19,028 nt of DNA from Dehalococcoidia bacterium. Lineage in GTDB: Bacteria > Chloroflexota > Dehalococcoidia > GIF9 > AB-539-J10. The stretch lies in assembly GCA_004376695.1 (NCBI GenBank), contig SOJB01000079.1, positions 1 to 19,028 on the forward strand. The letters are read 5' to 3'. Shown in pieces: positions 13,650 through 19,028 of the stretch. The notes beneath the pieces were generated by a model. It was not told the origin of the DNA and ran no database searches. It saw only the letters and a list, made by a program, of their open reading frames with translations. Positions within the stretch are counted from its first letter, which is position 1; every line of letters starts with the position of its first letter. The translations under genes and the position numbers were made by a program.

Positions 13650-14218
13650 TGGGATTCGGAGAGGACTACCCATTCGATTTCGTTGCCGCCCTTGACGACG
13701 GCAACAATGTGGTTCTTGTACCTCAATTGCTCGACCAGGAAGGAATCTCCCTTATAATCCAGTACAATATGACTCTCGTCCGGGACTGAGATTATGCGGC
13801 AGGTCCTTAGGCCGCCGATACCGATTCCGATAACCTTCAGGGTCGCTTCCTTGGCTGTCCAGTAGCGGAAAAATGTGTCCCAGGACTTCTCCTTCAGTCC
13901 CCATTCGTCCTCACTCGCCACATAGGAGAAGAGCGGCTCAGTTCGAGGTTTCATCTCCTCGACATCGATCCCGATCTTATCTCTGCTCACAACCGCCGCC
14001 GCGCACTCGGGCTTATGGGAGAGAGACCAGTAATGGCCCGAAACGGGGCACGGGCTCCCATTTTCGTCTTTGAGCAATTCTCCCAGCTTGACCCCGCTTT
14101 TTTCAGCACTCACTTTTAGTGCCTCACGAGCAAGTCGGCTTAGACAAGCTACTTGTTCTTTCCCGGAGAGGTCGTGTACGGCTTCGATAACCGGCATTAC
14201 TACTGGGAATAGAGTCAT
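13628..14218 (-). CDS. 4'-phosphopantetheinyl transferase (Sfp/AcpT type)
   Basis: The 196-aa product transfers the phosphopantetheine arm of CoA to a serine of a carrier protein. The two diagnostic motifs are intact: GIDVE at 83-87 (Mg-binding D85 and E87) and WTAKEA at 120-125, plus the SLSHKP segment at 65-70. The length is short for Sfp and close to the AcpT/HetI range. It is the last gene of the minus-strand fatty-acid-like operon, starting seven bases after the FabI-like stop, which suggests a dedicated activator for a carrier protein encoded beyond this window. The last eight or so residues (SQIPSTKS) and the stop codon are encoded by the palindromic repeat at 13541-13649, so the native C-terminus has been replaced; these residues lie outside the conserved fold. 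Confidence 0.9.
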   Translation of the reverse strand: MTLFPVVMPVIEAVHDLSGKEQVACLSRLAREALKVSAEKSGVKLGELLKDENGSPCPVSGHYWSLSHKPECAAAVVSRDKIGIDVEEMKPRTEPLFSYVASEDEWGLKEKSWDTFFRYWTAKEATLKVIGIGIGGLRTCRIISVPDESHIVLDYKGDSFLVEQLRYKNHIVAVVKGGNEIEWVVLSESQIPSTKS

Positions 14219-14225
14219 CGGCCTG

Positions 14226-15026
14226 CTAAATCCTCATCGCCTTCTTGATGATGTCCTTGTCGAAGTAGTTGACTGACATTCCAGCGTCGACAACGACGCC
14301 CTGGGCATTAATGCCGCTCGAGCGCGGGCTCAAGAGAAACGCCACTGTGTTGGCCACTTCCTTGGTCTTGAGAGCTTTCTTGCGCAGGGTCAATTGCTCG
14401 GCAAAGAGGTAGTAGTCCAGGTAACCAGGTATTCCTGCGGATGCCGAGGTTTTCAACAGTCCGGCGTTCACGGAGTTAAACCGGATTTGGGAAAAGGAAC
14501 TGAAGGACTTAGCCAGGAAGCATATCGTTGAGTCGAGGGCGGCCTTCACTGGAGCCATAAAACCGTAGGGCTCCGCTGCCATCTTGGTCGTTGAGATGGA
14601 TATGGTGACCACAGACGCTCTCTCATCCAACAGGCCTTTGAAGGCATCAGCAATAGCGATCAAGGAATAACAGGAGATATCAACTGACTGCAGGAAGTTC
14701 TTCTTCTTTGTTTCGTGAAACGGCTTGAGCCCTTCTTCGTAATTGGCAAAGGCTATGGAGTGAACGATGCCGTGAAGTCTGGGATACTTCTTGGAGATGT
14801 CTTCAGCCAGTTGTTTGATTTCCTGCTCTCGTTCGACGTCGCATACATAGATGTCGGCACCATGAAGAATCTTGGAAATGCTCTCTTTTCTTGCCTCTGA
14901 GCGAACACTATAGACTACATTCGCTCCTGCCTCAGAAAGAACCTCGCCGACGGTGAAGGCGACGCTCTTCTTGTTAGCTACTCCAAAAACAAGGAATGTC
15001 TTATCGGCGATGTCTAGGAAATCCAT
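14226..15026 (-). CDS. fabI: Enoyl-ACP reductase, FabI-like (SDR)
   Basis: The 266-aa product is an NAD(P)H-dependent enoyl-ACP reductase of the FabI type, the last reductive step of each elongation cycle. FGVANKKSVAF (14-24) is the FabI cofactor loop; the catalytic pair is Y154 and K161 (YX6K), as in E. coli Y156/K163. The second active-site tyrosine of FabI (Y146 in E. coli) appears to be Ile here. LKTSASAGIP (191-200) matches the substrate-flap region. The start at 15026 is chosen because AAGGA lies seven bases upstream and FabI normally begins MxFL; the frame is open 40 codons further but that part is not FabI-like. A TTGAAC-N17-TATAAT promoter overlaps the start region. As a cluster paralogue it may act on a special acyl chain rather than in housekeeping synthesis. 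Confidence 0.85.
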   Translation of the reverse strand: MDFLDIADKTFLVFGVANKKSVAFTVGEVLSEAGANVVYSVRSEARKESISKILHGADIYVCDVEREQEIKQLAEDISKKYPRLHGIVHSIAFANYEEGLKPFHETKKKNFLQSVDISCYSLIAIADAFKGLLDERASVVTISISTTKMAAEPYGFMAPVKAALDSTICFLAKSFSSFSQIRFNSVNAGLLKTSASAGIPGYLDYYLFAEQLTLRKKALKTKEVANTVAFLLSPRSSGINAQGVVVDAGMSVNYFDKDIIKKAMRI

Positions 15027-15038
15027 ATAGTGTTCCTT

Positions 15039-15067
15039 ATTATACCGTCCACTATCGTGCTGTTCAA
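15039..15067 (-). promoter_or_regulatory. Internal promoter before the FabI-like gene
   Basis: On the minus strand TTGAAC (15067-15062) and a perfect TATAAT (15044-15039) are 17 bases apart. Transcription would start only about six bases before the ATG, downstream of the AAGGA Shine-Dalgarno. It would thus make a near-leaderless mRNA, while read-through transcripts would use the ribosome binding site. Confidence 0.45.
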
Positions 15068-15128
15068 TCTCGCTTTCCGGCTCAGATTCGGGCATTCTTA
15101 TCGTCGCCCGATTTATCAGGCACGAACC

Positions 15129-15144
15129 GCCCAATGAATTGGGC
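15129..15144 (-). promoter_or_regulatory. Short hairpin in the FabZ-FabI gap
   Basis: GCCCAA (15129-15134) and TTGGGC (15139-15144) form a perfect 6-bp stem with a four-base loop in the 157-base gap between the dehydratase and enoyl reductase genes. Nearby, the octamer GCCTAGCT occurs twice (15162-15169 and 15182-15189). There is no U-run, so an mRNA processing or stability role is more likely than termination. Confidence 0.35.
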
Positions 15145-15183
15145 AACTAGATTCCTGAATAGCCTAGCTACATGCCAGGGTGC

Positions 15184-15600
15184 CTAGCTGGTCAAGGTGA
15201 CGGTGAATTCGACGGTGACCGATGTCCTGCCCGCGACCGAGGCCTTGCCCTTCATGAAATAGGCATTACTGACTTTTTCCACCAGTTCCGCCTCAATATC
15301 TAAGATGCTGCCGGGCTTAACGATACTTTTGAACTTCGCGTTACTGATTCGGGTTAAAACAGGAACGCCTCCACTGATGCCACCCGTCATTTTGGAGAGC
15401 AGGATTGCACCTGTTTGAAAAATGGATTCACAGATAAGCGCCCCGGGCATGATTGGTTGTCCGGGATAATGTCCTTCGAAGACGGGTTCATCGAGCCTTA
15501 TCTCTTTCGTTGTCCTGATCTTTGTTCCGCTCAGCTCCACGATCCTGTCGACAAACAGGAACGGTGGACGATGGGGTATGGCGTTTAGAATCTCCTCCAT
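15184..15600 (-). CDS. fabZ: 3-hydroxyacyl-ACP dehydratase, FabZ-like
   Basis: The 138-aa product is a single hot-dog-fold dehydratase that removes water from 3-hydroxyacyl-ACP. It opens with the FabZ-typical AIPHRPPFLFVDRI, and the catalytic pair is H44 in EGHYPGQPIMPG and E58 in LICESIFQTGA, the same 14-residue spacing as H54/E68 of E. coli FabZ. The length is normal. The start at 15600 lies one base after the FabG stop (TGAGATG), with GGAGG located inside the end of fabG, so the two are translationally coupled. It supplies the dehydration step between the neighbouring ketoreductase and enoyl reductase. Being in a cluster with two CrtI-like enzymes, it may serve a specialised chain. Confidence 0.9.
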   Translation of the reverse strand: MEEILNAIPHRPPFLFVDRIVELSGTKIRTTKEIRLDEPVFEGHYPGQPIMPGALICESIFQTGAILLSKMTGGISGGVPVLTRISNAKFKSIVKPGSILDIEAELVEKVSNAYFMKGKASVAGRTSVTVEFTVTLTS

Positions 15601-15601
15601 C

Positions 15602-16342
15602 TCATAATCCTCCAGCTACCTCAAGAGTAGAACCGGTGACATAGGACGCTTCTCTGGAAGCGAGGAAAAGCACGCAGGCAGCCACTTCTTCAGCGCTGCC
15701 GAATCTCTTGAGGGGAATCCGGGCTAGGTAAGCTTCACGCAGTTTATCGGGAAGGTCCTGGATCAACTCGGTGGTAATGAATCCCGGGGAGACGCAATTA
15801 ACGGTAATACCCCGGGTGGCGACCTCCTTGGACAGTGATTTGGTCAATGCAACGAGGCCTGCCTTTGAAGCTGCATAGTTGGCCTGGCCTTCAAAAGCGT
15901 ATCTTTCCATGACAGAGCTTACGTTGATTATCCGTCCGTAACGTCTGCGCATCAGGCTCATAACGGCAAACTTGCACATGTGAAAGGTGCCCGCGAGATT
16001 GACATTCATCACGTCATGCCAGTCCGATTCCTTCATCATCGCCAGGACCGAGTCCTTTCGGATACCGGCGTTGTTCACGAGGACTTCAAAGCTGCCATAT
16101 GTCGTTTCCATGTATTTGAAAAACCCTTCCACCTCTTCATATTTGGTCACATCAAGCTTCCGGATATCAATCATCTCTGCGAACTGGCTGTTGTCCTGCT
16201 GGAATTGTGCCGCCGCAGCTTCATTTGTCAAATAGGTAGCGGTAACCTTAGCTCCTGACTTCAGGAAGCCCTCGGAAATCCCCTTGCCTATCCCTCTGGT
16301 TCCGCCGGTGACGATGATAGTCTGTCCTCTGAAATCATACAT
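15602..16342 (-). CDS. fabG: 3-oxoacyl-ACP reductase, FabG-like (SDR)
   Basis: The 246-aa product is a classical short-chain dehydrogenase that reduces 3-oxoacyl-ACP with NADPH. The cofactor loop is VTGGTRGIGKG (11-21), NNAG is at 90-93, and the catalytic set is N115, S143, Y156 and K160 (YAASK). The start at 16342 gives the usual FabG length, has AAGGTG six bases upstream and lies ten bases after the stop of the upstream CrtI-like gene; an ATG at 16378 would overlap that gene by 26 bases and adds a non-homologous tail. It is the first of the three fatty-acid-cycle enzymes in the operon. The C-terminal EVAGGL deviates slightly from the usual VNGGM. Confidence 0.9.
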   Translation of the reverse strand: MYDFRGQTIIVTGGTRGIGKGISEGFLKSGAKVTATYLTNEAAAAQFQQDNSQFAEMIDIRKLDVTKYEEVEGFFKYMETTYGSFEVLVNNAGIRKDSVLAMMKESDWHDVMNVNLAGTFHMCKFAVMSLMRRRYGRIINVSSVMERYAFEGQANYAASKAGLVALTKSLSKEVATRGITVNCVSPGFITTELIQDLPDKLREAYLARIPLKRFGSAEEVAACVLFLASREASYVTGSTLEVAGGL

Positions 16343-16352
16343 TTCCTGCACC

Positions 16353-17756
16353 TTATGAAAGGAATTTATCTGCATCATTGGCGACGATCACTCCATAGTT
16401 AGCTGCCCCCAGCCAACCTGACATAATAATCCCCACAGAGCCGGTATGAAAAAGCCCCGGTATCTCTTTGGGAAGACCCATGCTGACCTTTAACCCTTCA
16501 AATTTGGTGCCGAAAGAGGCACCGCTCAAATGGAGCGTATACCTTTGAAATGTCCTTGGAGTGGCAGCTTCCAGGTAATCTACCTTGTCTCGAATGCGAG
16601 GAACGTATTTCTCCAGAGCGTCGAGCGCTCTCTCCGTCAGTTCTTCCTTAGAGGTGCGATACTCCGCCTCAGACAGATTTGCCCAGTCGTCGTAATTGGC
16701 GTTGGAGGAGGCAACGATGGAGTACATATCGGAGTCGGGCCGGGTCTGCGGATAGTAAACTGAAAACGTCCTGCTGGTAGTATTCTTGCTGCAAAGCTCC
16801 TGAGAATCGAATTTCCCAGCCGCCGACGTGAAAAGCAAATCCCCTATGTAGTCAATCTTCTCGCCCTTCCTGATCCCCATGTAGACCTGGCAACTGCTGT
16901 TGTTGAGGCGCACCTTCCTCGCCTCTGCGATGAAGCTCTCAGAGAAATGCTCGTCTCCCACCAGTTTGTGGATGGTTGATAGCAAATTGCCATTGGAGAC
17001 AACGGTCTTGCTCTTGATCCTCTTTCCGTCCGCTATTACGCCGGCGGCTTTGTTATCTTCGACGACGATTTTTTCTACCAGGCGCTTAGTTCGAACATCA
17101 ACGCCGTTTCTTAGAAGCTCATCCCGCATTCTTCCGATGAACTGATCCGTCCCCCCCTGAACGGTATAGACGCCCTTGCTCATGAAGTTGGAAAAGACAA
17201 TGCCGTAGCTTATGGCGGGATCGTCCAGGGTCGATCCGTTGGCATAAGTGATAGGTTCCATTAACATGCGGTGAACATCGTTGCGGCCGGGGAAGAACCT
17301 CTCAAAAAGCTCTCTCGTGGTCATGCTCTGGTCATCGTAGAAGTTCATGTTTCTCGCTGTATCGAAAAAGCTTTCAATGCTGTGTTGAGGTATTTTGAAC
17401 CGCTCCTGCAAAATGCGCGTGAAATCCTCCTTGTCATAGGTTGTGGTAAAGGAGAACTGGGGGTTGTCGAATCTGATCCCTTTGAGTTGAACAATCATGC
17501 CGGCGATTTCGGGATTCCAGTATTTACGACAGGTCTTGATCATGCCGACTGGGAATCCGTGCAGGGCGATATCAAAGATATGTCCCTTTCTCTTGAACCA
17601 GGTAGCTAATCCGCCAAGGTTGTGGTGCTGCTCAAGAAGCAAGACCGAGTGTCCTCCTCTGGCCAGCATATTGGCACAGGTCAACCCCGCCAATCCGCCG
17701 CCAATGACGACGACATCATATTCCGACCTTGTCTCCTTCAACCAATCGTGGGTCAT
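16353..17756 (-). CDS. CrtI-like FAD-dependent oxidoreductase (phytoene desaturase/retinol saturase type)
   Basis: The 467-aa product is a flavoprotein of the phytoene desaturase-related family, which dehydrogenates, isomerises or saturates C-C bonds of hydrophobic substrates. The dinucleotide-binding fold opens at 15-24 (VVVIGGGLAG; GxGxxG intact), with the FAD-ribose Glu at 42 and LGGLATWFKRKGHIFDIALHGF following. The C-terminal FAD motif is HTGSVGIIMSGWLGAANYG. There is no signal peptide or clear transmembrane helix. AAGGA six bases before 17756 supports the start. It lies between a second CrtI-like gene and FabG, which points to acyl chains rather than carotenoids as substrate; no phytoene synthase is present. 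The two CrtI-like proteins are only distantly similar to each other and may act in sequence or as a heterodimer. Confidence 0.87.
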   Translation of the reverse strand: MTHDWLKETRSEYDVVVIGGGLAGLTCANMLARGGHSVLLLEQHHNLGGLATWFKRKGHIFDIALHGFPVGMIKTCRKYWNPEIAGMIVQLKGIRFDNPQFSFTTTYDKEDFTRILQERFKIPQHSIESFFDTARNMNFYDDQSMTTRELFERFFPGRNDVHRMLMEPITYANGSTLDDPAISYGIVFSNFMSKGVYTVQGGTDQFIGRMRDELLRNGVDVRTKRLVEKIVVEDNKAAGVIADGKRIKSKTVVSNGNLLSTIHKLVGDEHFSESFIAEARKVRLNNSSCQVYMGIRKGEKIDYIGDLLFTSAAGKFDSQELCSKNTTSRTFSVYYPQTRPDSDMYSIVASSNANYDDWANLSEAEYRTSKEELTERALDALEKYVPRIRDKVDYLEAATPRTFQRYTLHLSGASFGTKFEGLKVSMGLPKEIPGLFHTGSVGIIMSGWLGAANYGVIVANDADKFLS

Positions 17757-17788
17757 GCTTCTTCCTTTGCCATCGGAATCCCATGACT

Positions 17789-17823
17789 CCCCTTGCCCCT
17801 CTTATCCTAAGAGGGGCAAGGGG
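17789..17823. repeat. Perfect 16-bp hairpin between the two CrtI-like genes
   Basis: CCCCTTGCCCCTCTTA at 17789-17804 and its exact reverse complement at 17808-17823 are separated by three bases. With a bulged G at 17824, CT/AG pairing extends the stem further. It occupies the 106-base gap between the two oxidoreductase genes. No U-run follows on either strand. It looks like a dispersed intergenic palindrome (REP-like) or an mRNA-stability element that would set the ratio of the two genes. Confidence 0.7.
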
Positions 17824-17862
17824 GAGCTTCCCTGTTGCTCGTACTTATCATCAGGATTCTGA

Positions 17863-19028
17863 CTAGGTCTTCTGCAAAACATGAAGATTTGCCATCGAGA
17901 TGCCGCTAAGCATTGCTCCAACGATTCCGAGGAATCCCTGGTCGGTTCCGCAGATGAACAGATTCTCGACGTGAGTCTCCCCTGTTTTGATTTTGTCCGG
18001 GGTGCCATAGACGGCGCCGTTAATGCGTCCCGTGAATCTGTGGATTGTTTTCGGAGTGAAGACATCGCTGAAGATAATGGAGTCACGGAAATCAGGCACG
18101 AATCTCACCACTTCTTGGAGCGCGGTTTCCAGCCAGGCCGCTTTCCGGGCCTTGTACTCCTCTTCGTCCAAGCTGTTCCAGAGATCGAAATTAGCCAGGT
18201 TGGTTATTCTGATCACGCCCTCCGGCAAGGGATATTCCAGCTGGAAGTTATTCGGGCAACAAATGACACCACTGGAAACATCAACCAGCTCCACAGGTTT
18301 TCGATAGGCAAATCTATCCGAATTATTGTAAAAGGTGATTGTTGTATTATAGCCCATCTCGGCAGGTTCTTTGTCTAGGATCAGAATAGACTCTACAAAT
18401 GAGAGTTGACCCACTGGATGATTGACTGCCGGAGAATCAGAGTCGGTTAGCAGCTGCATGGTTTCAACGTAACCGGCCGATGAGAGTATCCTGTCGGCGG
18501 TAAGGACTTCACCGTTCTCGAGCAGGATTGATGCAACCTTGCCGTTGGAGCATTTGAGATCTGTTACCGCGCACCTCATCTTCAGTTCGCCGCCGTAAGC
18601 TCTGTATTTGCTCACCAGCACGTCAAGGACCCGGCGCACGCCGTCTTGAGGTCGGGCAAATCCTTCGCAGAAGATGCTCTTGAACATGATAACAAACTGC
18701 CCGAACTCCATGTCGTTCTCCTGGGCATTCCCGTAGAACTTAAGCGGGCAGAAAATCATGTCGCTGAGCAGCGGGTCGGAAATAACAGAACTCACTACGT
18801 CACGAGCCGAAACCAGTTGGGCATACAGGTTCAGTTCATCATATTCAAGAATAATCTTAAGCAGCCTTTGGAAGTTGTCAGCTTGCCCTGGAAAGTTGTC
18901 GACGATCTCTTGCACGAAGAAGTTGAAGTCGTTGTTAAACCTCAGGGTGTTGTCGGGAAACCTGATTACTGACATCCGTTGCGGGCAGAGGGCGAAATCT
19001 TCAGCTTTTAGCTTGAGCTGTCGCAACA
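17863..19028 (-). CDS. CrtI-like FAD-dependent oxidoreductase, N-terminus outside the window
   Basis: The visible 388 or so codons are the middle and C-terminal part of a phytoene desaturase-related flavoprotein. The 5' end runs off the right edge: the N-terminal GxGxxG Rossmann segment is absent, and the ATG at 19026 is probably internal. Recognisable parts are the substrate-domain stretch RPQDGVRRVLDVLVSKYRAYGGELK, the TADRILSSAGY strand that follows the second FAD-contact region, and the C-terminal FAD motif LFICGTDQGFLGIVGAMLSGISMAN. It is followed, after a hairpin-containing gap, by a second CrtI-like gene and the FabG/FabZ/FabI/PPTase genes on the same strand. It resembles CrtI, retinol saturase and ladderane-cluster desaturases in type; substrate unknown. 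Confidence 0.83.
   Translation of the reverse strand, partial: LRQLKLKAEDFALCPQRMSVIRFPDNTLRFNNDFNFFVQEIVDNFPGQADNFQRLLKIILEYDELNLYAQLVSARDVVSSVISDPLLSDMIFCPLKFYGNAQENDMEFGQFVIMFKSIFCEGFARPQDGVRRVLDVLVSKYRAYGGELKMRCAVTDLKCSNGKVASILLENGEVLTADRILSSAGYVETMQLLTDSDSPAVNHPVGQLSFVESILILDKEPAEMGYNTTITFYNNSDRFAYRKPVELVDVSSGVICCPNNFQLEYPLPEGVIRITNLANFDLWNSLDEEEYKARKAAWLETALQEVVRFVPDFRDSIIFSDVFTPKTIHRFTGRINGAVYGTPDKIKTGETHVENLFICGTDQGFLGIVGAMLSGISMANLHVLQKT

Noticed and set aside
13628..19028. Carotenoid biosynthesis cluster
   Set aside because: The CrtI-like proteins alone are not enough; there is no phytoene or prenyl synthase, and the neighbours are fatty-acid-type enzymes.
13628..19028. Firm assignment as a ladderane gene cluster
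   Set aside because: Similar in outline (CrtI-like plus fab genes), but ketosynthase, ACP and radical SAM genes are not in the window, so the product cannot be named.
1..19028. tRNA, rRNA, CRISPR arrays, insertion sequences or prophage genes
   Set aside because: I saw no cloverleaf-like tRNA, rRNA-like sequence, spaced direct-repeat array, transposase or phage protein.

Overview
The window carries ten complete protein genes, one gene cut by the right edge and one gene remnant. There are no rRNA, tRNA, CRISPR or transposase genes. Codon use is mixed, GC is moderate, and there are good Shine-Dalgarno sites and sigma70-type promoters, so this is a bacterium. The gene set fits an uncultured, probably anaerobic bacterium: a YcbZ/LonC-type Lon protease, a Ste24-type membrane protease, an M42 peptidase, a stand-alone PurL-like protein, a DUF362 protein and paired CrtI-like oxidoreductases beside fatty-acid enzymes. 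Chloroflexota (Dehalococcoidia-like) is my best guess, but it is an inference and not proven by the sequence.

Left part (1-4065). A 12-TM MFS exporter has its own promoter and an upstream inverted repeat, and is followed by the tail of a lost gene. On the minus strand, a PurL-like (FGAM synthase-related) gene and a PurN-like formyltransferase gene follow each other. Upstream of them lies a near-consensus promoter (TTGACA-N18-TATTAT) and a leader of about 330 nt with four stem-loops, the first starting almost exactly at the predicted transcription start. I cannot assign this leader to a known RNA class.

Middle part (4066-9460). An M42 metallo-aminopeptidase (+) converges on a Lon-type AAA protease (-). 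Upstream of the Lon gene is a Ste24/M48 CAAX-type membrane protease (-). Together they form a proteolysis neighbourhood.

Right part (9590-19028). This looks like a specialised acyl-metabolism locus. On the plus strand are a crotonase, a stand-alone condensation-type acyltransferase (HHxxxDG) and a DUF362 protein with a four-cysteine C-terminal domain; the last two overlap by 4 nt. The crotonase and the acyltransferase each have the same 16-bp promoter-like element upstream. On the minus strand, converging on them, is an operon reading: CrtI-like oxidoreductase (partial), a second CrtI-like oxidoreductase, FabG, a FabZ-like dehydratase, a FabI-like enoyl reductase and a 4'-phosphopantetheinyl transferase. 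This is a reductive fatty-acid-type cycle plus a carrier-protein activator and two flavin desaturase/saturase-type enzymes. The ketosynthase and acyl carrier protein are missing and presumably lie beyond the right edge. The combination resembles ladderane- or polyene-type gene sets in outline, but the product cannot be read from this window.

Two repeat-like palindromes sit inside this locus: a MITE-like inverted repeat that supplies the last codons and stop of the phosphopantetheinyl transferase, and a perfect 16-bp hairpin between the two CrtI-like genes.
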